Source: Candidatus Zixiibacteriota bacterium
GTDB taxonomy: Bacteria > Zixibacteria > MSB-5A5 > JAABVY01
Assembly: GCA_014730285.1 (NCBI GenBank)
Contig: WJIM01000045.1
Coordinates: 1 to 9,670 of the forward strand
Reading direction: 5' to 3'
Length of the DNA stretch: 9,670 nucleotides
Below the pieces are notes generated by a model. It saw only the letters and a list, made by a program, of their open reading frames with translations. It was not told the DNA's origin and made no database searches. Position numbers and translations under genes: made by a program. Of this stretch, positions 1 through 5,599 are shown in pieces. Positions within the stretch are counted from its first letter, which is position 1. Each line of letters opens with the position of its first letter.

Positions 1-1
1 A

Positions 2-583
2 AGCACTTTCCAGGCAAGTAAGCGTTTCCAGTTGATCTACGAAACCTTCGAGCTTGCTCCTGCTGTTTCCGAAGCCCAGTTCAGCGAAGAGGATGCCGAG
101 CTGATGAAAAAAGTGATGCATTATTATGCCACCAAGCAGGAGAAGGAGCTTTATGAAAACGCCGACCTGGAAGGCAAAAAGGAGATTATCAAATCATTCT
201 GGAGCCGGCGCGATCCCAGCCCGGATACTCGATACAATGAGTTCAAGGAGGAGGCATTCAGGCGCTTCCAGTATGCCAATCAAAAATATTCGGTTAACTT
301 GATTGACAGGGAAGACGGCTGGAAGACCGATCGCGGCCGGATTTATATGCTTTACGGAGAACCTGACGAAATCGAATTCCATCCCTCATCCATGGAACTG
401 GAGCCTTTCGAGCGCTGGCATTATTACAGCTATCCCAAACAGGGGCAGATATTCTTCATCTTCGTCGATGAAACCGGCTTTGGTAATTTCGAACTGAAGC
501 ACTCCAATGCGCAGGGCGAGATAGTCGATTATGAATGGGAACAGCGGCTGGAAACCCAGGATCCGTTTAATACAGGCTTCTAA
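2..583 (+). CDS. GWxTD domain-containing protein, C-terminal part (5' end outside window)
   Basis: The frame is open from the left edge, so this is the last 193 codons of a longer gene; the TTG at 32 is not a credible start because the frame continues upstream of it with no Shine-Dalgarno site. The defining motif is D-G-W-K-T-D near positions 313-330, followed by R-G-R-I-Y-M-L-Y-G-E-P-D-E, then an aromatic-rich stretch (ERWHYYSYP) and IFFIFVDETGFG. This is the usual order in GWxTD domains, which typically sit at the C-terminus of secreted or periplasmic proteins of FCB-group and related bacteria. The biochemical role of the domain is not established. The N-terminal part, including any signal peptide, is outside the window. 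The gene ends in TAA 16 bases before a strong bidirectional terminator and converges with the DUF1573 gene. Confidence 0.88.
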   Translation, partial: STFQASKRFQLIYETFELAPAVSEAQFSEEDAELMKKVMHYYATKQEKELYENADLEGKKEIIKSFWSRRDPSPDTRYNEFKEEAFRRFQYANQKYSVNLIDREDGWKTDRGRIYMLYGEPDEIEFHPSSMELEPFERWHYYSYPKQGQIFFIFVDETGFGNFELKHSNAQGEIVDYEWEQRLETQDPFNTGF

Positions 584-598
584 TTGAAGTATAAATAT

Positions 599-634
599 AA
601 AAAAAGGCCGCTCGATTTAGAGCGGCCTTTTTTT
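599..634. terminator. Bidirectional rho-independent terminator
   Basis: A perfect 8-bp stem (GGCCGCTC / GAGCGGCC, 606-613 and 620-627) encloses a 6-base loop. Seven A's precede it and seven T's follow it, so it works as an intrinsic terminator on both strands. It lies between the convergent GWxTD gene (ends 583) and DUF1573 gene (ends 645) and should terminate both. Confidence 0.93.
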
Positions 635-644
635 ACTGCCATTT

Positions 645-1427
645 CTAATGTCCTAACGAAGCATCCTTGCTCTTTTCATAAACAACAGGAATAGTATATC
701 GCGTATTCTCCTCATCCGAGAGCTCAATAGTAAACGATTTACCAAATCCCGGTATCCTGTATGTGTCAAGATTTTTTAGTTTGAGAGATATTTGGGCTTT
801 TTCCCCGGGCTCGACTTTTTCCGGAAGTGTAATCTCCATGACCTCAGGATCATGGGATACCAGGGATATTTCCAGAGTTTCATCGGTAATATTCTTTACA
901 GTGACCGGGTAATCCGCCTTTTCCTGGCCGATAATGGCGTGCACCCCGAACGGCGCTATTTCCAGTAAATGCTGAGCGGAGGTATCCTCATCATAAAGCA
1001 CATAGACCTGAAAACGCAGGCCTTTTTCTTTCATTCTCTGGTCCGAGGTATATAACCGAGGGCTTTTGCTGACCGGACCGCGGTATCTGCCCGAACTGAA
1101 GATGATTTCGATTCTGGCGCTGTCATCAACCGCAATCAGGCGCTTTCGCAGAGGAGTCTTGGTACAGCCGCAGCCGGGCTGTATGCGCTTGATCTCGAGC
1201 GTATCGATGCCAACATTTTTAAGATAGAATATATGACTGGCTTTTGCATGGCCGGGCATATATCCAAAATCGAAAAAATCCTCCGAAAGCTTCATTTGGC
1301 CGAAATACTGCGCTCGCGGAAGTGAGTTTTTCAGTCTCTGCTGCTTTCCGCCCGGATCTTCGGCACACAGATTGGGACTTAACAAATAGAAGCACAAAAC
1401 CGTGGCAAAAAGTAAGTATCTCAGCAT
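645..1427 (-). CDS. Secreted DUF1573 family protein (Cys form)
   Basis: A 260-residue protein with an N-terminal signal peptide (MLRYLLFATVLCFYLLSPNLCA, likely cut after Ala22; no convincing lipobox). Residues about 45-112 are a DUF1573 domain: FDFGYMPG, HIFYLKNVG, DTLEI, then P-G-C-G-C-T-K with Cys86 and Cys88, then LIAVDDSARIEIIFSSG. A second beta-rich stretch (about 135-250, EPGEKAQISLKLKN, KSFTIELSDE) resembles an Ig-like or ASPM-SPD-2-Hydin-type fold. DUF1573 proteins are exported and common in Bacteroidetes and relatives; their function is unknown, though the CGC motif hints at a redox or metal role (inference). The start is fixed by a perfect AAGGAGG (1432-1438) four bases upstream of ATG. 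It is a clear paralogue of the next gene upstream, which has TGA at the codon equivalent to Cys86. Confidence 0.9.
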   Translation of the reverse strand: MLRYLLFATVLCFYLLSPNLCAEDPGGKQQRLKNSLPRAQYFGQMKLSEDFFDFGYMPGHAKASHIFYLKNVGIDTLEIKRIQPGCGCTKTPLRKRLIAVDDSARIEIIFSSGRYRGPVSKSPRLYTSDQRMKEKGLRFQVYVLYDEDTSAQHLLEIAPFGVHAIIGQEKADYPVTVKNITDETLEISLVSHDPEVMEITLPEKVEPGEKAQISLKLKNLDTYRIPGFGKSFTIELSDEENTRYTIPVVYEKSKDASLGH

Positions 1428-1449
1428 ATATCCTCCTTCAAGAATAGCC

Positions 1450-1479
1450 AGTATAATAATTTTTATACAAAAGCTCCAA
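1450..1479 (-). promoter_or_regulatory. Possible sigma70-type promoter for the Cys-form DUF1573 gene
   Basis: On the minus strand TTGGAG (1474-1479) is followed after 18 bases by TATACT (1450-1455), which ends 22 bases before the ATG. The upstream paralogue has its own terminator at 1546-1584, so this gene needs a promoter in this gap. The match is moderate and the AT-rich gap offers alternatives. Confidence 0.33.
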
Positions 1480-1545
1480 TCGGCAGTTGCATATTTTCAA
1501 TCGCTAATCAGTACTGATATAACAATATTCGGCAGGAATGAAAAT

Positions 1546-1584
1546 AAAAAAGGCGGCTCCTGACTAACTTAGAAGCCGCCTTTT
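1546..1584 (-). terminator. Rho-independent terminator of the TGA-containing DUF1573 gene
   Basis: A perfect 7-bp stem GGCGGCT / AGCCGCC (1552-1558 and 1574-1580) encloses a 15-base loop. On the minus strand it is followed by six U's (A-run 1546-1551), 19 bases past the stop codon at 1604. The plus-strand T-run is only four bases, so its main direction is minus. Confidence 0.85.
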
Positions 1585-1603
1585 GCTATAATTTAATTAT
1601 ACA

Positions 1604-2536
1604 TCAATCTTTTTTTGCCGCACGGCTTTGGTTAGTACCGGCTTCGATTACATGAATAGTGTTTCCTGTCTTGGTCTGCAGGCCGGACGATTTCAACACG
1701 GTGCTGCCCGCCGACCCTCTTGATCTGGAGGAATGAGAGACAGTGGCCTGCTTCCTTTCTTCCTGATATATCACAGGAATGGTAAAGCGCGTACTGGCCG
1801 AATCGGAAAGCTCGATCGTAAAGGACTTATTGAAGCCCTGGGTTCCGTGAGCCTCGGGATTCAAGAGCTCAACTTCGATTTTGTCGGACTTGCCCGGTTT
1901 GATTTTGCCGGGGAGCTTGACATCAAAGTACGAATAGCTGGTCGAAACCAGGTCCATCGACAACTCCTCTTCCGAGACATTCGTTACCTCTATCTCGTAG
2001 GTGTCCTTTTCCTCTTCACCGATTATTATATCGAGCCCGAAAGGTTCAAAATCCATGAGTGCGTTAAGCATAGGATCGCCTTTCTCGATGATTTCTCCCT
2101 TCAGCCTCAACCTCGTTTCGGTAACCGAGGGATCGGAGGTGTAAAGACGGGGCGATTTCGAGAATCTTCCGCGTCTCGAACCCGAACTGAATACGATTTC
2201 TATCTCAGTGCTGTCACCGACAGCAAGAAGCCTCTTCTTCAAAGGGGCTTTTGTGCAGCCTCAACCGGGATTTATTTTGATGACTTCCAAAGTATCGCTG
2301 CCCACATTCTTCAGCCAGAATATATGATTAACTCTGGATCTGCGGGGCATATACCCAAAATCGAAGAAATCATCCGAGAGCTGCATTTTGCCGGTGTGAG
2401 TAGATGCCGGAACTCCTCTGGGCCTGGAAGTACGGGTATTTGGCTTATTATCCTGATCAGCCTTGGTACCGGCCCACGCGCCTGAGGACGCCAGCAGAAG
2501 CAAACATGTGGTGGATAGTATTAAACGTTTTAGCAT
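1604..2536 (-). CDS. Secreted DUF1573 family protein with in-frame TGA: candidate selenoprotein (Sec92), or gene broken by a nonsense change
   Basis: Read through one TGA (2261-2263), this is a 310-residue protein parallel to its neighbour: signal peptide MLKRLILSTTCLLLLASSGAWA, then FFDFGYMP, HIFWLKNVG, DTLEV, then P-G-(TGA)-G-C-T-K, then LLAVGDSTEIEIVFSSG and a C-terminal beta-rich region (KSFTIELSDS), ending in a Ser/Arg/Lys-rich tail. The TGA is codon 92 and aligns with Cys86 of the paralogue; the second Cys (94) is kept, giving U-G-C-T if decoded as selenocysteine. The frame stays open and family-like for 218 codons after the TGA, with no shift. Hairpins with short G-containing loops follow the TGA. 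I chose the ATG at 2536 because GGGAG lies 6-7 bases upstream and the signal peptide then matches the paralogue's; an earlier in-frame ATG (2569) has no such site. Alternatives are a recent nonsense mutation or a sequence error of TGC/TGT to TGA. The final stop is also TGA, which is compatible with local recoding only. No selA, selB or selC is in the window. Confidence 0.62.
2209..2225 (-). promoter_or_regulatory. Second compact hairpin with GGU loop after the in-frame TGA
   Basis: On the mRNA strand TGCTGTC (2225-2219) pairs perfectly over 7 bp with GACAGCA (2215-2209) around the loop GGU, 42 nt after the TGA. A GGU loop recalls the GGU of the E. coli fdhF SECIS loop, but the distance is longer than usual. 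The loop and 3' arm encode G-D-S, a common residue string at this site in the family, so codon constraint may explain part of it. It abuts the AAGAAG hairpin, and the two may be alternative or stacked structures. Confidence 0.3.
2225..2239 (-). promoter_or_regulatory. SECIS-like hairpin downstream of the in-frame TGA
   Basis: On the mRNA strand AAGAAG (2239-2234) pairs perfectly with CTTCTT (2230-2225) around the three-base loop AGG. The loop begins 27 nt after the TGA. Bacterial SECIS elements lie inside the coding region just after UGA and, as I recall the published bacterial model, have a small apical loop with a G in its first two bases about 16-37 nt from UGA; this fits. The stem is short and AU-containing. 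The Cys-form paralogue has no such stem at the same place. An alternative fold, AAGCCCCT / AGAGGCTT (2250-2243 with 2235-2228, one mismatch), puts a 7-base loop 18 nt after the TGA. Function is inferred. Confidence 0.4.
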
Positions 2537-2580
2537 AGCTTCTCCCAGAAGTTTATACAGGATGTACATATATCTCTTAA

Positions 2581-2630
2581 ATTATAGAAATTATACAGCC
2601 ACAATTTATCAAAGTTGCTGAATTAGTCAA
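2581..2630 (-). promoter_or_regulatory. Probable promoter region of the TGA-containing DUF1573 gene
   Basis: The minus strand holds two exact TATAAT hexamers (revcomp at 2581-2586 and 2590-2595) and a TTGACT (2625-2630) upstream. The spacing from TTGACT to either TATAAT is too long for a single standard promoter, so which -35 is used is unclear. The AT-rich gap separates this gene from the divergent lexA promoter. Confidence 0.35.
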
Positions 2631-2723
2631 GAGAATTTCCCATAAAACAATACTTATGCTGTCTTGTATATCGCCAGTATTTATTTAAACCTAAATTTTT
2701 TTATTTTCTTGTCGAAAAAAGGA

Positions 2724-2752
2724 TTGACAACTGCACATGTGTGCAGTTATAT
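2724..2752 (+). promoter_or_regulatory. lexA promoter (-35 TTGACA, -10 TTATAT)
   Basis: A consensus -35 TTGACA (2724-2729) is followed after 17 bases by TTATAT (2747-2752). It lies about 130 bases upstream of the lexA ATG. The spacer is almost entirely filled by the LexA-type palindrome, so repressor binding would block RNA polymerase directly. This is the classic arrangement for autoregulated lexA. Confidence 0.75.
2729..2748. promoter_or_regulatory. LexA operator (SOS box), CTG-N10-CAG type
   Basis: AACTGCACATGTGTGCAGTT is a 9-bp inverted repeat around a 2-base centre. Its core is CTG-N10-CAG, the geometry of the E. coli and proteobacterial SOS box, not the Gram-positive GAAC-N4-GTTC box. 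It sits between the -35 and -10 of the promoter that feeds lexA. The half-site CTGCAC differs from the E. coli CTGTAT, so the specificity may be lineage-specific. Confidence 0.78.
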
Positions 2753-2814
2753 ATGTGTCAGAAGGAATGAATTTTGAGTTGGGTACAGACTTAAAAGATC
2801 AACCCGTCGTACCA

Positions 2815-2842
2815 CCGGAACCGTCCGCCGGGACGGTTCCGG
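2815..2842 (+). other. Perfect 12-bp GC-rich inverted repeat in the lexA leader
   Basis: CCGGAACCGTCC (2815-2826) pairs perfectly with GGACGGTTCCGG (2831-2842) around the loop GCCG. It lies in the predicted 5' untranslated leader of lexA, about 40 bases before the ATG. No U-run follows, so it is not a standard intrinsic terminator. It could be a translational or mRNA-stability element, a protein-binding palindrome, or a dispersed repeat unit; the sequence alone cannot decide. Confidence 0.7.
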
Positions 2843-2883
2843 ACTCAAATTGAAGATAATCATATTGATAGAGGGTTATATCG

Positions 2884-3498
2884 ATGGTTAAATCCAGACT
2901 AACCGACCGCCAGAAGCAGATATACAACTTTATCTCGGATAAGATCAAGAATTCCGGATCGCCGCCCACTATCCGTGAGATCGGCAGGCAGTTCGCGATT
3001 CGCTCCACCAACGGTGTGCGTTCGATTCTGGATGCTTTGATCACGAAGGGTTATATCCGCAAGCTTCCCGGGCTTTCACGCGGACTGGAGCTGATTGAGG
3101 ATCATATCTCCTCGTACCGCACGGTTCCGCTGGTGGGAGCTGTACCGGCGGGCTTGCCGCTTTTGGCAGAGGAGAATTCCGAAGGGTTTTACGCGGTCGA
3201 CGAATCGTTTTTGCCGACCGGGGATGTTTTCATGCTGCGTGTTACCGGTGAATCTATGATCGAGGCCGGAATCAATGACGGAGATTTTGTGCTTGTGAAA
3301 AAGCAGGAGACTGCCGAGGCAGGCGAAATAGTGGTGGCTGTGATAGGCGGCGAGGCGACTGTCAAACGTTATCGCCCAAAGGATGACTCAATCTACCTCG
3401 AGCCGGCCAATCCGGAATTCTTTCCGATCGAGGTGGACAGGGAATCCGGGGAATTTTACCTGGCCGGTAAGGTCGTTGGCCTGATGCGCAGAATGTAG
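2884..3498 (+). CDS. lexA: LexA repressor, SOS response regulator
   Basis: A 204-residue LexA of normal length. The N-terminal winged helix-turn-helix (residues about 1-70) contains LTDRQKQIYNFI, PPTIREIGRQFAIRS and the recognition region STNGVRSILDALITKG. The linker carries the self-cleavage site VPLVGAVPAG, with the scissile bond Ala89-Gly90. The S24 peptidase domain has Ser124 (VTGESM) and Lys161 (ATVKRY) as the catalytic dyad, so autocleavage should work. LexA represses DNA-damage genes and cleaves itself when stimulated by RecA filaments. GAGGG (2871-2875) lies 8 bases before the ATG. Autoregulation is supported by the operator at 2729-2748. Translesion-synthesis genes lie downstream on the same strand with no visible terminator between. 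The recognition helix resembles neither the E. coli nor the B. subtilis form exactly. Confidence 0.97.
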   Translation: MVKSRLTDRQKQIYNFISDKIKNSGSPPTIREIGRQFAIRSTNGVRSILDALITKGYIRKLPGLSRGLELIEDHISSYRTVPLVGAVPAGLPLLAEENSEGFYAVDESFLPTGDVFMLRVTGESMIEAGINDGDFVLVKKQETAEAGEIVVAVIGGEATVKRYRPKDDSIYLEPANPEFFPIEVDRESGEFYLAGKVVGLMRRM

Positions 3499-3541
3499 AA
3501 CTGACATCTTTGAACGACGGAAATCAGGGGGTTGTGTTGGA

Positions 3542-3790
3542 ATGTATCAGGATATAGAAGACGACATCGATGTAATCGCATTATTTGAGGGATATAAGCT
3601 AAAGCCCCTGAAGTTCAGGTGGAACGGCAGAGTTTATAAGATCACACAGGTAACGGGCGACTGGAAGACCGATGTGGGTCAGTACAAGCTGCGGCATTTC
3701 GCGGTTCTGGATGACGCCTCCAATTTCTTCCAGCTCTCATACGATGAAAAGAATTCCCACTGGCTTCTGACAAAGTTGTGGGTGGAATAA
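3542..3790 (+). CDS. Small conserved protein, DUF6504-like, in the lexA-polymerase IV cluster
   Basis: An 82-residue soluble protein with no signal peptide or membrane segment. After an acidic start (MYQDIEDDIDV) it has PLKFRWNGRVYKITQVTGDW and, at the end, HWLLTKLWVE. The pattern F-x-W-x-G-R-x-Y-x-[IV]-x-x-V-x-x-x-W followed by a C-terminal W-x-L-x-[KR]-[LV]-W is what I recall of DUF6504 proteins, often found beside Y-family polymerase or ImuB genes in other phyla; this assignment is from memory and tentative. AGGGGG (3526-3531) lies 10 bases before the ATG. It follows lexA by 43 bases and precedes a DinB-like gene and polymerase IV, which suggests SOS co-regulation. Function is unknown. Alternatively it may be an unrelated small beta-fold protein. 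Confidence 0.8.
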   Translation: MYQDIEDDIDVIALFEGYKLKPLKFRWNGRVYKITQVTGDWKTDVGQYKLRHFAVLDDASNFFQLSYDEKNSHWLLTKLWVE

Positions 3791-3857
3791 AACTAATAAG
3801 CAGAACAAACGTTGTAATTACTAAAACCGCAATTCTGTCAATTTAAAAGGAGGAAGT

Positions 3858-4343
3858 ATGGATATCAAGCAGGCGCTGGGAGTTATGCTGAAACAAAATG
3901 AAGGCGCGGTGAAAAAGCTGTGGGATAATATTTCCGATGAGGAATCACTTGAACGGGGCAGCGAGAACCTGACCCATATCCGCTGGATAGCGGGGCATAT
4001 TACAAACGCGTTAGGGTACATGGTCAATATAGCCGGAGGTACTTCGCATATTCCCACCGGATGGGACGAACTCTTTCGAGGCGGCAAGGAGATGGAGGAA
4101 GATTTCTCAAAGTATCCCTTGATGGACGAGATACGGGCTAACTTCGACCTCAATCGCAAAGAGCTATATAAGGCTCTGGAAAATATACCCACCGAGGAAC
4201 TCGAGACAGCAAAGGAGATTGCCCCGGATTGGAATATCCCTCCCCAGGAAGCCTTGATGTTTTTGGTCAACCATGAGTTCTACCATGCCGGACAGATTTC
4301 AACTATGAGAAATATTCTCGGCAAAGAGCGCGCCTTTGGATAG
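3858..4343 (+). CDS. DinB/YfiT-like four-helix bundle protein (putative metal-dependent enzyme)
   Basis: A 161-residue cytosolic protein of the DinB/YfiT-like superfamily, which includes Bacillus damage-inducible DinB and thiol-dependent transferases. The metal-binding His triad is present: His47 (IAGHI) plus His139 and His143 (NHEFYH), in the family's H...HxxxH order. The C-terminal NHEFYHAGQISTMRNILG segment is highly characteristic. Members bind Zn or Ni and are often thiol transferases or hydrolases acting on small molecules; the substrate here is unknown. AAGGAGG (3847-3853) lies 4 bases before the ATG. The polymerase IV start follows only 6 bases after its stop, implying co-transcription and translational coupling. 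Its place in a lexA cluster fits a DNA-damage-inducible role (inference). It is unrelated in sequence to E. coli dinB, which is the next gene. Confidence 0.9.
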   Translation: MDIKQALGVMLKQNEGAVKKLWDNISDEESLERGSENLTHIRWIAGHITNALGYMVNIAGGTSHIPTGWDELFRGGKEMEEDFSKYPLMDEIRANFDLNRKELYKALENIPTEELETAKEIAPDWNIPPQEALMFLVNHEFYHAGQISTMRNILGKERAFG

Positions 4344-4349
4344 AATGCC

Positions 4350-5537
4350 ATGAAACGTGTGATCCTCCATATCGATATGGATGCTTTCTTTGCCCAGGTT
4401 GAGCAGGTGAAGAACCCAGCCCTGAGGGGCAAGCCGATTATCGTGGGTGGTGATGCGGGTCACAGGGGAGTGGTGGCGACATGCTCGTATGAGGCGCGAA
4501 AATACGGGATCCATTCGGCCATGTCCTCAGCCGAGGCCAGGCGACGATGCCCGCATGCTATCTTCGTGGGCGGCAATCTGACCAATTATGTTTATATCTC
4601 AGCGCAGATTCAGGATATCATGAACGATTATACACCTATAGTGGAACCTACCTCAATTGACGAAGCCTATCTGGATATCACCGAATCATATCATCTCTAC
4701 GGCACTCCCGAGAAGCTTGCACAGGACTTAAAAGACAATATTAAGAAAAGACTGCAACTGACTTGTACAGTGGGGATTGCGGAAAATAAGCTGCTTGCAA
4801 AAACAGCCTCGGATATGAATAAACCGGACGGTTTGAATACGCTCTGGATGAATGAGCTGGAAGAAAAGTTCTTTCCAATGGAGATAAGGAAGCTTCGGGG
4901 TGTGGGTCCTCAAACCGAGAAAGCGCTCAAGAGATTAGGGATTAATACACTACGCGATTTGAAGGATTATCCCGAAAAGAAACTCAGTCAGAATTTCGGA
5001 CTGCATGGAGAGCATCTGAGTAAGATGGCTCACGGTCTGTCGGATACGCCTGTTCACAGCTTCGAGGAAATGGAGGATGAAAAATCGATGTCTCATGAAC
5101 ATACGCTTTATGAGGATACATCTGATCTGATCTTCCTGAAATCTTTGATGATAACATTGACAGACAAAGTTGTTGCAAGATTGAAAAAAGCACAGTTTCT
5201 GGCCAAGACCGTCAGGCTGAAAATCAGGTACTCTGATTTTTCCACTATTACCCGAGAGGTCACGCTTAATTCCATGACCGATGATGTCAATACGATATAC
5301 AAAACAGCCCTGACCCTTCTGCCGGTTGATGATGTTGTTTCTAACAAAGTACGTCTGGTGGGAGTGGGGGTAACCAAACTACATGAAGCGGTTGAAACGC
5401 CTCAGATCGAATTATTCGAAGAAAGCTCAATTTCAAAAAAGGGTAAAAGTGGGGATGTCGTGGAGGATATTCGAGACAAATTCGGTAAGTTTTCTATCGT
5501 GCGTGCCTCAAGTCTGCCATACAGATGGGAGCATTAA
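4350..5537 (+). CDS. dinB: DNA polymerase IV (Y-family translesion polymerase)
   Basis: A complete 395-residue Y-family polymerase. The palm/fingers start with HIDMDAFFAQVEQ: Asp9 is a catalytic metal ligand and Phe14 is the expected steric-gate residue. TSIDEAYLDIT gives catalytic Asp104 and Glu105. GIAENKLLAKTASDMNKPDGL and KLRGVGPQTEKALKRLGI (helix-hairpin-helix of the thumb) follow, then the little-finger domain (about 240-345). QIELF (352-356) is a beta-clamp-binding motif, followed by a 39-residue tail with DIRDKFGKFSIVRASSL, as in many non-enterobacterial Pol IV proteins. It bypasses DNA lesions with low fidelity. No strong Shine-Dalgarno site precedes the ATG; with the upstream stop 6 bases away, coupled translation is likely. 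Its position downstream of lexA suggests SOS induction, possibly by read-through from the lexA promoter. Confidence 0.96.
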   Translation: MKRVILHIDMDAFFAQVEQVKNPALRGKPIIVGGDAGHRGVVATCSYEARKYGIHSAMSSAEARRRCPHAIFVGGNLTNYVYISAQIQDIMNDYTPIVEPTSIDEAYLDITESYHLYGTPEKLAQDLKDNIKKRLQLTCTVGIAENKLLAKTASDMNKPDGLNTLWMNELEEKFFPMEIRKLRGVGPQTEKALKRLGINTLRDLKDYPEKKLSQNFGLHGEHLSKMAHGLSDTPVHSFEEMEDEKSMSHEHTLYEDTSDLIFLKSLMITLTDKVVARLKKAQFLAKTVRLKIRYSDFSTITREVTLNSMTDDVNTIYKTALTLLPVDDVVSNKVRLVGVGVTKLHEAVETPQIELFEESSISKKGKSGDVVEDIRDKFGKFSIVRASSLPYRWEH

Positions 5538-5599
5538 ATAGCTTCCGAGTTTTCTTGACTAATACGGCAATTATAGTATCTTTCAACCGGAGGTTTGAT

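Noticed and set aside
1733..2485. 250-codon open frame on the plus strand opposite the TGA-containing DUF1573 gene
   Set aside because: It has no recognisable family, no ribosome-binding site and lies wholly antisense to a gene with clear homology; it is a by-product of that gene's codon use.
1604..2569. Global reassignment of TGA to an amino acid as the explanation for the in-frame TGA
   Set aside because: dapF and argS both end at TGA at normal family length, and the TGA-containing gene itself also ends in TGA; argS and the next gene share a TGATG junction. TGA is a stop here, so only local recoding, mutation or error fits.
3803..3813. GAAC-AAAC-GTT, resembling the Gram-positive (Cheo) LexA box GAAC-N4-GTTC, upstream of the DinB-like gene
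   Set aside because: The last base of the second half-site fails, the flanks do not match, and the lexA promoter of this genome carries a CTG-N10-CAG box instead, so this is probably chance.
3858..5537. The two adjacent DinB-named genes as a duplication
   Set aside because: They share only the historical name: one is the Bacillus-type four-helix DinB/YfiT fold, the other E. coli-type DNA polymerase IV. There is no sequence relation.
5555..5582. TTGACT-N16-TATCTT as a promoter for the aminotransferase gene
   Set aside because: The expected transcript start would fall inside the ribosome-binding site at 5587-5593, making it unlikely to be functional as drawn.
5525..5599. Extended N-terminus of the aminotransferase overlapping the end of dinB
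   Set aside because: No ribosome-binding site precedes the ATG at 5525, the extra 25 residues are not family-like, and an excellent GGAGG precedes the ATG at 5600.
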